Shown piece by piece: positions 1 through 7,609 of a stretch of 64,000 nucleotides of DNA. The notes under the pieces were generated by a model that saw only the letters and a list, made by a program, of their open reading frames with translations, was not told where the DNA came from and did not search any database. Every line of letters begins with the position of its first letter. Within the stretch, counting starts at the first letter, position 1. The stretch lies in the NCBI RefSeq assembly GCF_019264485.1, contig NZ_JAHVAA010000014.1, positions 186,001 to 250,000 on the forward strand, read 5' to 3'. Source of the DNA: Sediminibacterium sp. (GTDB lineage Bacteria; Bacteroidota; Bacteroidia; Chitinophagales; Chitinophagaceae). The position numbers and the translations under genes are program-made.

Positions 1-549
1 GATACCCATTGTAATGTAGATATCAGGATTGGTTAAATCAAGTGCAGCAGCCTGCTTCAGTTTTTCAATACCATAAACGGGATCACCGAGTTTGCTACCG
101 CCATCAGCGTTCGCACGTCCAATGGCATTAAGAATACCGGGATTACCCTTTCCTTTATTACGGCCTCTGGTTTCTGTGGTTGCAGTAATGGCCTGTTCAA
201 ATTTCTGTTTGGCTGAATTGATATCGCCACCTTCCAGTATTTCGAGGTGACCCATACCTACTAACAACCATGCATCGCTGCCAATTTCCTGTAAACCCTT
301 CTGGTATACATCTTTAGCTGAAGTAATCATGGCTTTGGTAAGTTCACCTGCCTCAGCGGCAATCAGCGACTGACCGTACCAATAGATCGCCTGTGGATCT
401 TTCGGATTGGCATCATAAGCCTTTTTCAAAGTTTCACGGGCGCTCTTATACTTCTCGTAGTTGAGGAACTTGATTCCCTCCGCTACCTGCGCCATCAAAC
501 ACTGTACAGCAAGCAAGGCTGTTACGATCAAAGAAACGGTCTTCTTCAT
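1..549 (-). CDS. TPR-repeat secreted protein (3' end cut by window edge)
   Basis: The frame is open from the ATG at 549 to base 1, so about 183 N-terminal residues are visible and the C-terminus lies outside. It begins with a signal peptide (MKKTVSLIVTALLAVQCLMA) followed by helical pairs of tetratricopeptide type, e.g. a hydrophobic/Ala pattern ending in YDANPKDPQAIYWYGQSL. TPR proteins act as periplasmic scaffolds; the partner is not visible. It is the third gene of a minus-strand set, 24 bp after the PstS-like lipoprotein and behind a small membrane protein. In Bacteroidota this set often follows exbB/exbD/tonB genes (recalled, not seen here). The family call is firm, the function unknown. 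Confidence 0.8.
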   Translation of the reverse strand, partial: MKKTVSLIVTALLAVQCLMAQVAEGIKFLNYEKYKSARETLKKAYDANPKDPQAIYWYGQSLIAAEAGELTKAMITSAKDVYQKGLQEIGSDAWLLVGMGHLEILEGGDINSAKQKFEQAITATTETRGRNKGKGNPGILNAIGRANADGGSKLGDPVYGIEKLKQAAALDLTNPDIYITMGI

Positions 550-573
550 TTGTCGGTTTTTATAGTTGTTCTG

Positions 574-1500
574 TTAATCTGCGTCTTTTATACTTCCGGA
601 TCTTTTCCCGAATCCCATTTTAGCGGGAACCAGAAACGCTCTCCGGAAAATCAACTGTCCTCTTTCCAGACTCATGAAATTCATAAAGCCTGTTCCGAGA
701 CCGGTTGCATTCTCTTTCAATATATAATACAATGGACGTGCCAAAGGGTACTGTCCATATGAAATAGTTGCCTGTGAAGGCTTTGCGAATATATCTTTTT
801 CCTCACATTTAACACATTCTACCAATCCCAGACTGATTTTTTTCAGGTATGCCAACTGAACCGGATCATAACTGTCGGCAATCCAGCTGATTCCCACAAA
901 ACCCACTACATTTTTTCTGGAAGCAACCACATCCAGTACATTCTGGCTATTTTCAGCAGCCACAACATTGTTGCCAAAATTTCCTCCTCTCAGGATACTG
1001 TCTTTTAAATAGCGCACCGTACTGGTTGCTTTATTTCCATCCATTACAGCAGTAATCTTGTCCTTACCACTCAGGATATTGCGAAGTTTGCTCAGGGTGA
1101 AAATACTATCAGGTGATTGCCTGTTTACAATAACGGCTACCGCATCATACGCAAGTACACCATATTGCGGGGAATATGACAACTGATTCTCAAAGAACGA
1201 TGCTTCTTCTTTCGTTAATCCTCGGGCCACAATGACCATTCGGGTACTGTCTTTTTGCAAATCCCTGAAACAATCCGATTCCGGTTTGTAGGAAACGTTG
1301 ATCTGGGTTTCGGGAAAAGAAGATTTATGTACCCTTATCTGCTCTTCAATAACCGGTTTAAAACTCTCATCCACACTTATATTAATCGTTCCCCTGGTTG
1401 GTGTATCCGTTTCAGTCTTAACATTACCTGAACTGTTACAGGACAATAACCACAAGAACAGAAAAAACGATCCTATTGTATAAAAAAATCCTTTTCGCAT
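574..1500 (-). CDS. PstS-like phosphate/substrate-binding lipoprotein
   Basis: About 308 residues from the ATG at 1500. A longer reading from 1545 adds 15 residues that overlap the upstream gene, and the lipoprotein signal argues against it. The N-terminus is positively charged, then hydrophobic, and ends in a lipobox-like LLSCNSS, so the mature protein should be a lipid-anchored periplasmic protein. The body resembles type II periplasmic binding proteins of the PstS family (GTINISVDESF near the start, NVVGFVGISWI in the middle, PLARPLYYIL near the end). No permease or ATPase genes (pstCAB) are adjacent, so a role in sensing or in TonB-linked energy coupling is as likely as phosphate import. 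It starts 1 nt after the stop codon of the upstream membrane protein, indicating co-transcription. Confidence 0.8.
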   Translation of the reverse strand: MRKGFFYTIGSFFLFLWLLSCNSSGNVKTETDTPTRGTINISVDESFKPVIEEQIRVHKSSFPETQINVSYKPESDCFRDLQKDSTRMVIVARGLTKEEASFFENQLSYSPQYGVLAYDAVAVIVNRQSPDSIFTLSKLRNILSGKDKITAVMDGNKATSTVRYLKDSILRGGNFGNNVVAAENSQNVLDVVASRKNVVGFVGISWIADSYDPVQLAYLKKISLGLVECVKCEEKDIFAKPSQATISYGQYPLARPLYYILKENATGLGTGFMNFMSLERGQLIFRRAFLVPAKMGFGKRSGSIKDAD

Positions 1501-1501
1501 C

Positions 1502-1735
1502 TTAATAATCCCGCTTAATTCCCCTGTACAACCTGTAGCCACCATACAATACAGATACCGATCCCATCAGGTACCTGTACATCGGATCTACCAGCATTAA
1601 CTGTTCGATCTTTAACTGTTCAGCAAGCAACAAAATAAAAGCCATACCCAGAATGAAAACGGCCATAGAGAGGTCATAAATCATTCTCATCATCCTGTAA
1701 CTCTTCTTTTGTTTCTCTCTGAAATCCTGTTCCAT
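1502..1735 (-). CDS. small two-helix membrane protein
   Basis: 77 residues. A charged N-terminus (MEQDFREKQKKSYRMMRM) is followed by two hydrophobic segments, about residues 19-40 and 54-70, the second containing YLMGSVSVLYGGYRLYRGI. No catalytic motif is visible. It is the first gene of the minus-strand set with the PstS-like lipoprotein and the TPR protein and is separated from the former by a single base. I recognise the arrangement as common in Bacteroidota but know no function. Confidence 0.7.
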   Translation of the reverse strand: MEQDFREKQKKSYRMMRMIYDLSMAVFILGMAFILLLAEQLKIEQLMLVDPMYRYLMGSVSVLYGGYRLYRGIKRDY

Positions 1736-1981
1736 ATGGCCTTTTTTGTACCCGGGGTGGGCAATTTAGTTAATAATTTTATTTAGTCGTTGAAATCAAG
1801 TGTTCATTTTACAATAAAATATTCCTGATTTAATAGTAAGATGCACCCATTATATCTTTCCATAATGCCCAATGTTAAACTCACTAATAGCCGTTAGTAA
1901 GAATTATAGTTTTTTTTATCATGCGTAAACCGTGGAGGTCGTTTACAGATTCCCTCCAATCGCATTCTGCCGACTGAACAT

Positions 1982-1989
1982 TATCTTTG
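1982..1989 (+). promoter_or_regulatory. -7 box TATCTTTG of the phosphatase gene
   Basis: A perfect match to the Bacteroidota TAnnTTTG box, ending 5 nt before the ATG at 1995. Transcription should start at or next to the start codon, giving a leaderless mRNA. Confidence 0.7.
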
Positions 1990-1994
1990 CCGCC

Positions 1995-2456
1995 ATGAAA
2001 GTATTGATGGTCTGTCTGGGTAATATTTGCCGAAGTCCGCTTGCAGAAGGTATTTTACAACATAAGACCTTTCTGGCCGGACTTAACTGGAAGATAGACA
2101 GTGCGGGTACAGGTAATTATCATATTGGTGAAGCACCACATATACTTTCTCAGAAAGTAGCCAGGTTAAATGGGATCGACATCAGCCAGCAACGCTGCCG
2201 ACAATTCAGGGCATCTGATATGGAAGATTTTGATCTGATTTATGTAATGGATCATGATAATTATAAGGAAGTAAAAAGGATGAGTGGGCCAATATGGGAT
2301 GAAACAAAAACCATGTTAATACTAGATGAAATGGAAGCTGTGGATAATGCAGTACCAGACCCCTGGTATGGTACTGAAAAAGATTACCACCATGTTTTCG
2401 GACTTTTATCGGCAGCCTGTGACAGGATCATTGAAAAATACGGTTCAATTAAATAA
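1995..2456 (+). CDS. low-molecular-weight protein-tyrosine phosphatase
   Basis: 153 residues from the ATG at 1995; the upstream in-frame codons from 1932 run through the promoter box and are rejected. The P-loop CLGNICRS (Cys7-x5-Arg13) is at the N-terminus, and the general-acid loop VPDPWYG is near residue 116. These are the two signatures of the family, which hydrolyses phosphotyrosine (or arginine phosphate in some bacteria). Monocistronic with its own TATCTTTG box and followed by a 33-bp word palindrome. The substrate is unknown; no tyrosine kinase gene is nearby. Confidence 0.9.
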   Translation: MKVLMVCLGNICRSPLAEGILQHKTFLAGLNWKIDSAGTGNYHIGEAPHILSQKVARLNGIDISQQRCRQFRASDMEDFDLIYVMDHDNYKEVKRMSGPIWDETKTMLILDEMEAVDNAVPDPWYGTEKDYHHVFGLLSAACDRIIEKYGSIK

Positions 2457-2461
2457 AAAAC

Positions 2462-2560
2462 GACTCTGCTTATAACCTCTGTTATCTCTCGTTCTCTGCG
2501 GTGAATAAAATTGCACATTCACCGCAGAGAACGAGAGATAACAGAGGTTTCGCAGAGAAA
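2462..2560. repeat. word palindrome, family A (CGCAGAGA type)
   Basis: The arms 2474-2506 and 2517-2549 are perfect reverse complements (33 bp) around a 10-nt spacer. Each arm is made of degenerate repeats of a CTCTGCG/TCTCTCGTT word, and further CTCTGC/GCAGAG words lie outside. It fills the gap between the phosphatase stop and hisS. A related degenerate copy lies at 41939-42036. Confidence 0.9.
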
Positions 2561-2579
2561 TCAATTATCATAAAAGATT

Positions 2580-3947
2580 ATGAGTAAACCAGGTTTACCA
2601 CAAGGAACAAGAGATTTCAGCGCGGCAGTGGTGCGCAAACGCAACCATATTTTCCAGACCATCCGTTCTGTATTTGAATTATATGGTTTTCAGCCATTGG
2701 AAACACCCGCCATGGAAAACCTCGATACACTCATGGGCAAATATGGTGAAGAAGGTGATAAACTGATTTTTAAAATACTCAATAATGGTCTTGATAACCC
2801 GGCCAAACATGAGCAGGCAAAAACCGATTTCGAAAAAATACTGGAAGGAAAAAACAATAAAGGCATTACAGAAAGAGCACTTCGCTATGATCTCACCATT
2901 CCTTTTGCACGTTATGTAGCCATGAACTATGGCCAGCTTACCATGCCGTTCAAAAGATATCAGCTACAACCGGTATGGCGTGCTGATCGCCCGCAGAAAG
3001 GCCGCTACAGAGAGTTCTATCAATGTGATGCAGATGTGGTTGGCAGCAACAGTTTGTTGAATGAAGTTGAACTGACACTTATTTACGCTTCCGTTTTTGA
3101 ACAACTGAATGTACCTGTAGAAATTCGCATCAACAGCCGTAAAATTCTGGCTGCACTGGCAGAAGTTTGTGGAGGTGCCGATAAAATGGTAGACATAACA
3201 GTAGCCATCGACAAACTGGATAAAATTGGTATCGATAAAGTAAAAGAAGAGCTGGCACAACGTGGATTAAACAATGAACAGGTTGCTGTCATCGAACAAT
3301 ATTTATCCATCAGCGGAAGTAATGAAGAAAAGATTGCCCGGCTATCTGCATTGATTGGCAATAACGAATCGGGTAAAAAAGGGCTGGAAGAAATACAATA
3401 CCTGTTGTCGAACTGCAATTTAGAAAACAGTCCTAACTGTCTTGTTACCGATTTCACACTTGCACGTGGCCTGAATTATTATACGGGTATCATCTTCGAA
3501 GTAAAAGCATTGAATGTACAGATGGGAAGCATTGGTGGTGGCGGGCGCTACGACGACCTCACCTGTTTATTTGGCGTACCCAATGTGCCTGGCGTTGGAA
3601 TTAGTTTTGGTGTAGATCGTATTTATGATGTAATGGAAGAATTACAGGTTTTTCCTGATACGGTACAAATAGGCACCAAAGTATTGTTTTTTAACCTTGG
3701 CGAGGCTGAAAGCAAAACAGCTTTTGGTTTATTACAGGAACTCAGGAAAAATAATATTGCAGCAGAATTGTTCCATGAACAAAGCAAGTTTGATAAACAG
3801 TTCAAATACGCTGAAAAGAAAAATATTCCCTATGCAGTCATCATTGGGTCAAAAGAACTGGAACAGGGCACCTGTATCGTAAAAGACCTTGCAAAAGGAA
3901 CACAGGAGGAGATAGCCCAGTCTGCACTTATAACAGCTATGAGTTGA
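2580..3947 (+). CDS. hisS: histidyl-tRNA synthetase
   Basis: 455 residues, the usual length for the Bacteroidota form. A class II core is seen: QGTRDF at the N-terminus, motif 2 around FKRYQLQPVWRADRP, the histidine-binding GLNYYTGIIFEV, and the motif-3 region GGGGRYDDLTCLFG with VPGVGISFGVDRI. The C-terminal ~85 residues form the anticodon-binding domain (VLFFNLGEAE onward). It charges tRNA-His in the cytoplasm. The stop codon TGA at 3945-3947 lies inside the arm of a word palindrome (3943-3995). Confidence 0.97.
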   Translation: MSKPGLPQGTRDFSAAVVRKRNHIFQTIRSVFELYGFQPLETPAMENLDTLMGKYGEEGDKLIFKILNNGLDNPAKHEQAKTDFEKILEGKNNKGITERALRYDLTIPFARYVAMNYGQLTMPFKRYQLQPVWRADRPQKGRYREFYQCDADVVGSNSLLNEVELTLIYASVFEQLNVPVEIRINSRKILAALAEVCGGADKMVDITVAIDKLDKIGIDKVKEELAQRGLNNEQVAVIEQYLSISGSNEEKIARLSALIGNNESGKKGLEEIQYLLSNCNLENSPNCLVTDFTLARGLNYYTGIIFEVKALNVQMGSIGGGGRYDDLTCLFGVPNVPGVGISFGVDRIYDVMEELQVFPDTVQIGTKVLFFNLGEAESKTAFGLLQELRKNNIAAELFHEQSKFDKQFKYAEKKNIPYAVIIGSKELEQGTCIVKDLAKGTQEEIAQSALITAMS

Positions 3948-3995
3948 TAGACCATAGTCCATAGTTTATGGTCCATGGACTATTGACTATCAACC
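3943..3995. repeat. word palindrome, family B (CCATAGA type)
   Basis: The outer arms GTTGATAG (3943-3950) and CTATCAAC (3987-3994) enclose tandem CCATAG/GTCCATGG words. It begins across the hisS stop codon. Same family as 8685-8716, 14981-15026, 46094-46170, 47302-47397 and 62978-63009. Confidence 0.85.
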
Positions 3996-4043
3996 ACCCC
4001 CCTATTCTGGCACAATATTGGCATGTCATAGCAAAATAACGTT

Positions 4044-4550
4044 ATGAAACAGCCAATCTTGATACTAGCTGCTTGTACGCTGCTCATAATGAGTTGTGGA
4101 AGAAAAACCTTACCTGGTAAAACAACAACTGCGGGTGCAAAATCGCCAGCCGTAAAAGCACCGGAGAGTAAAAGTTTGCCGACAGCGCCACCACTCCTAA
4201 AAAAAGAAAAAGAGGAGAAGGAAAAAACGGATGTAAAAACCGAAGCAAAAGAAGAACTCTTGCCAATGGTTGTAATCGATGGAATGGGGAATGTTATCAC
4301 ACCAAAAGATAAATTACCCGAAGACATCGCCGCCAAAGCAGATTACAGGATATTGAGCCGGGCATTCACCCCCAACCAACGTACCAATCTGATTTACCGT
4401 TATAAAATTGTTCCACCACGAATTTTATTTGTTCCTGAGAATTATATCAAAACAACTACAAGAGGTAAATATGTGGTGTACAGAAAAAAATTCTGGTACT
4501 GGCAAAAAGAAGACGGATTGTTTTACCTGGATGAAACTTATTATAAATAA
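4044..4550 (+). CDS. Lys/Glu-rich lipoprotein of unknown function
   Basis: 168 residues. The N-terminus ILILAACTLLIMSCGRK has a lipobox (LIMSC), so an outer- or inner-membrane lipoprotein is expected. Residues about 20-75 are low complexity and rich in Lys, Glu, Pro and Ala (KKEKEEKEKTDVKTEAKEE), probably a flexible periplasmic linker. The C-terminal ~90 residues are compact and basic-aromatic (RKKFWYWQKEDGLFYLDE) and match nothing I recognise. It ends at a strong bidirectional terminator. Confidence 0.75.
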   Translation: MKQPILILAACTLLIMSCGRKTLPGKTTTAGAKSPAVKAPESKSLPTAPPLLKKEKEEKEKTDVKTEAKEELLPMVVIDGMGNVITPKDKLPEDIAAKADYRILSRAFTPNQRTNLIYRYKIVPPRILFVPENYIKTTTRGKYVVYRKKFWYWQKEDGLFYLDETYYK

Positions 4551-4579
4551 CAAAGGGCCAGTGGCCCTTTGTTATTTAT
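4543..4579. terminator. bidirectional intrinsic terminator
   Basis: A perfect 18-bp inverted repeat (4543-4560 and 4562-4579) with a GGGCCA/TGGCCC core and A/T tracts on both sides. It separates the convergent genes at 4044-4550 and 4596-4988 and overlaps the first gene's last codons. Confidence 0.9.
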
Positions 4580-4595
4580 ATTTTATTCCTTCCAA

Positions 4596-4988
4596 TTATT
4601 TCCGCTGAAAAAATAGTTGTCGTTTCAATAATACGGCTGAAGCATGATTCAATGCAATACCATCCGATCTGGTTCCTTCCAGCACATAGCCACCTGCATT
4701 GATGTTGATACCTATTATTTTTTTATTGGCATCTCTTTTAAATTGTGCCGTGCCATCATAAGCGGTGATAGAAAAAAGATCTTCCCCTGTTTTAACCAGT
4801 GTTGAATTTCCTACACTCGAACTCATTACCAGCCCCTCACCCTCCATACTCACTACCACTTCGGTAACGATACTTCCTTCAGGGAATTTATATTTACCTA
4901 CAAAATCTTGTAAAGTGCTGTCCTTTGTCTGTGCTTGTACAAAAACTACAGTGCTTAATAAAAGACAGAACATCATCAACTTTTTCAT
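4596..4988 (-). CDS. small secreted protein, DUF3471-like
   Basis: 130 residues with a clear signal peptide (MKKLMMFCLLLSTVVFVQAQ), so it is exported. The mature part contains DFVGKYKFPEGSIVTEVVVS and FSITAYDGTAQFKRD, resembling the beta-rich module often found at the C-terminus of serine hydrolases (DUF3471 type), here standing alone. No catalytic residues are evident. Function unknown; the fold assignment is tentative. Confidence 0.7.
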   Translation of the reverse strand: MKKLMMFCLLLSTVVFVQAQTKDSTLQDFVGKYKFPEGSIVTEVVVSMEGEGLVMSSSVGNSTLVKTGEDLFSITAYDGTAQFKRDANKKIIGININAGGYVLEGTRSDGIALNHASAVLLKRQLFFQRK

Positions 4989-5089
4989 GTGTATCAGGTT
5001 TTAGTTTTTTAGCGTAACGTTTTTAGCAACGAAAAGTTACAAAAAACATATCACAAAAGAAGCTGTTTACAAAAGCTTCATGCACCGGT

Positions 5090-6283
5090 TTATAATCCTT
5101 CATAAATAACTGCTGCACCCTGACCTACTCCCACACACATGGTAGCAAGTCCGTATTTAGACTGTCGCCTGCTCATTTCATGTAATAATGTGGCGGAAAT
5201 GCGCACACCACTACAACCCAGGGGATGACCGATGGCAATAGATCCGCCATTTACATTTACCCTGGAGGAGTCGAGTTCAAGGTCTTTCATACAGGCAAGA
5301 CTCTGTGAAGCAAAAGCTTCATTCAGCTCAACCAGATCAAGGTCTTTTGCTGATAGTCCGGCTCTTATCATCGCTTTTTGTGAAGCGGGTACCGGGCCAA
5401 TGCCCATGATGGCGGGATCAACACCTGCTACACCCATACTTACTACACGTGCCATTGGTTTCAGGTTAAACAGTTTTACTGCTTCTTCACTCGCCAATAT
5501 CATTGCAGCAGCACCGTCGTTAATACCAGATGAATTCCCGGCTGTAACAGTTCCGTCTTTTGCAAATGCAGGTTTTAATGCAGCCAGCTTCTCCATGGAA
5601 GTCTGACGAGGATGTTCATCCTGATTGAACCATGATATGAGTCTGTCATTGATCATTTCTACTGCTACAATTTCATCGTCCCACTTACCAGCTTCCAGTG
5701 CAGCAAAATATTTTTGCTGAGATGATAATGCAAAAGCATCCTGCTCTTCTCGCGTTAGGTTCCAGTCTTTTGCCACGTTTTCTGCCGTTTCGCCCATGCT
5801 GTATGGATGATACATGGATGCCAGTTTTTTATTTACAAAACGCCATCCGATGGTTGTATCAAATGTTTCTGTTTTTCTGCTGAAAGCTGTTTCTGCTTTG
5901 GCGGTTACAAAGGGTGCTCGCGTCATGCTTTCCACTCCCCCTGCTATGTACAACATTCCTTCTCCGCACATAATGGCGCGGGAAGCATCCATCACTGCCT
6001 GTAATCCGCTGGCACATAACCGATTTACAGTATTACCACCAACAGTTACCGGTAAGCCGGCGAGTAAAGCCGCCATGCGTGCCACATCTCTGTTATCTTC
6101 TCCCGCCTGGTTGGCCGCACCTGCAATAACATCTTCGAAAGCAGCCGGGTCAATGGTATTGTTTCTTTGTAATAAAGCTGTAATTACATGAGCCAGTAAA
6201 TCATCCGGACGAATAGAGCTCAATTTGCCACCATATCGTCCAATGGGCGTGCGTACTGCATCTATAACATAACAAGCGTTCAT
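5090..6283 (-). CDS. thiolase (acetyl-CoA acetyltransferase / 3-oxoadipyl-CoA thiolase family)
   Basis: 397 residues from the ATG at 6283 (MNACYVIDAVRTPIGRYGGK); the 54-residue upstream extension is translated repeat DNA and is rejected. The nucleophilic Cys90 lies in NRLCASGLQAV. The second set of catalytic residues is in GGSIAIGHPLGCSG (His) and MCVGVGQG (Cys). The block DTTIGWRFVNKKL and the CASGLQAVMDASRAI context resemble PcaF-type 3-oxoadipyl-CoA thiolases, but no other aromatic-degradation gene is near, so general beta-ketothiolase activity cannot be excluded. Divergent from rlmN across a word palindrome. Confidence 0.9.
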   Translation of the reverse strand: MNACYVIDAVRTPIGRYGGKLSSIRPDDLLAHVITALLQRNNTIDPAAFEDVIAGAANQAGEDNRDVARMAALLAGLPVTVGGNTVNRLCASGLQAVMDASRAIMCGEGMLYIAGGVESMTRAPFVTAKAETAFSRKTETFDTTIGWRFVNKKLASMYHPYSMGETAENVAKDWNLTREEQDAFALSSQQKYFAALEAGKWDDEIVAVEMINDRLISWFNQDEHPRQTSMEKLAALKPAFAKDGTVTAGNSSGINDGAAAMILASEEAVKLFNLKPMARVVSMGVAGVDPAIMGIGPVPASQKAMIRAGLSAKDLDLVELNEAFASQSLACMKDLELDSSRVNVNGGSIAIGHPLGCSGVRISATLLHEMSRRQSKYGLATMCVGVGQGAAVIYEGL

Positions 6284-6323
6284 ATAAAAATAATTGATGC
6301 GCAAGATAACAGGAATGTAACAG

Positions 6324-6410
6324 AGAAACAGAGAAATGTCGAATATCGAATATCGAAATAATACCTCCGTTGAACGTTGAATATTCATTATTCGACATTT
6401 CTCTGTTTCT
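6324..6410. repeat. word palindrome, family C (CAGAGAAA/TCGAAT type)
   Basis: 21-bp perfect arms (6324-6344 and 6390-6410) carry the AGAAACAGAGAAATGTCGAAT word. The 45-nt interior has further TCGAATA/TTGAA words. It sits between two divergent start codons, so it cannot be only a transcription terminator; it ends 4 nt before the rlmN promoter box. Confidence 0.9.
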
Positions 6411-6414
6411 TGGG

Positions 6415-6422
6415 TATCTTTG
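6415..6422 (+). promoter_or_regulatory. -7 box TATCTTTG of rlmN
   Basis: A perfect TAnnTTTG box ending 4 nt before the rlmN ATG at 6427, implying a leaderless transcript. Confidence 0.7.
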
Positions 6423-6426
6423 CAGG

Positions 6427-7470
6427 ATGAATACGGAACTACCAAATATCAGGCACCTGAGTATCAATGACTTGGAAGATTATTTCAATAGCATTGGCGA
6501 GAAGAAGTTCAGGGTAAAACAGGTGCATGAGTGGTTATGGCAGAAACATGCACACAGTTTTGACGACATGACCAACCTGAGCAAAGAGCTTCGTGCAAAG
6601 CTTGCTCAGAACTACATTTTACCCGCTCTGAAAGTAGATGCTGTTCAATACAGTGAAGATGGCACCATCAAAAGTCGTTTTCGTACACATGATAATCACC
6701 TGATAGAAGGTGTTTTGATTCCTACTGATGAAAGAAAAACAGCCTGTGTTTCTTCCCAGATTGGTTGCAGCCTGAGTTGTAAATTTTGTGCTACAGGTTA
6801 TATGGACCGTAAACGCAACCTCACTTATGATGAGATTTATGATCAGGTAGTGTTGATTAACAAAGAGAGCGAGGAAAAATTCCAGAAAAAATTATCCAAT
6901 ATTGTATTCATGGGTATGGGCGAGCCATTACTTAATTATGGCAATGTACTCAAAGCTATAGAACGGATATCGGCCGAAGATGGTTTGTTCATGAGTTCAA
7001 GAAGGATCACCGTTTCAACCGCAGGTGTTGCCAAAGCCATCCGCAAACTGGGTGATGATCAGGTTCGTTTTAAGCTGGCACTCTCTTTACATGCGGCTAA
7101 TGACACCAAGCGTAATGAAATTATGCCGATCAATGAAACCAATAATATCAAGGTATTGATCGATGCACTGAATTATTTCTATAAACAAACAGGTAACGAA
7201 ATCACTTTTGAATATATTCTCTTCAAGAATTTTAATGACTCGCAAAAAGATGCGGAAGAGTTGATTAAAATATACCGACAGGTTCCTGCCGATCTTGTAA
7301 ATATTATTGAATACAATCCGATAGATGCATTCAGGTTCACCAAACCCGATGAAGAAGGCATTCAAAATTTCATGCAGTTCCTTGACTCGAACCGTGTAAA
7401 TGCTCGTTTGAGAAGAAGCCGCGGAAAAGATATAGATGCGGCTTGTGGGCAATTGGCGAACAAAGGGTAA
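6427..7470 (+). CDS. rlmN: dual-specificity RNA (adenine-C2) methyltransferase RlmN
   Basis: 347 residues from the ATG at 6427. The radical-SAM motif CxxxCxxC is C114/C118/C121 (GCSLSCKFCATG). The methyl-carrying cysteine is in DIDAACGQL near residue 340. Other family blocks are FMGMGEPLLN and SLHAAND. The enzyme methylates A2503 of 23S rRNA and A37 of some tRNAs. It is followed after 2 nt by a family D word palindrome. Start chosen because TATCTTTG ends 4 nt upstream; the in-frame extension from 6370 runs through repeat DNA. Confidence 0.97.
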   Translation: MNTELPNIRHLSINDLEDYFNSIGEKKFRVKQVHEWLWQKHAHSFDDMTNLSKELRAKLAQNYILPALKVDAVQYSEDGTIKSRFRTHDNHLIEGVLIPTDERKTACVSSQIGCSLSCKFCATGYMDRKRNLTYDEIYDQVVLINKESEEKFQKKLSNIVFMGMGEPLLNYGNVLKAIERISAEDGLFMSSRRITVSTAGVAKAIRKLGDDQVRFKLALSLHAANDTKRNEIMPINETNNIKVLIDALNYFYKQTGNEITFEYILFKNFNDSQKDAEELIKIYRQVPADLVNIIEYNPIDAFRFTKPDEEGIQNFMQFLDSNRVNARLRRSRGKDIDAACGQLANKG

Positions 7471-7575
7471 AAGCTGCAAGCCGCAGGCTGCAAGTTTCAA
7501 GCCACAAGCTACAAGAAAGGTTAATTTTATTACCAGATTATCTTGCAGCTTGTAGCTTGTGGCTTGGAGCTTTCC
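7469..7575. repeat. word palindrome, family D (AAGCTGCAAGC type)
   Basis: The arms 7498-7515 and 7549-7566 are perfect 18-bp complements. The left side has extra tandem AAGCTGCAAGCCGCAGGC words. It starts right at the rlmN stop codon. The same word recurs inside the next gene at 7772-7850. Confidence 0.88.
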
Positions 7576-7609
7576 TCTGATCCTGTTGTAAAACAGCAAA
7601 AACAAAAAA

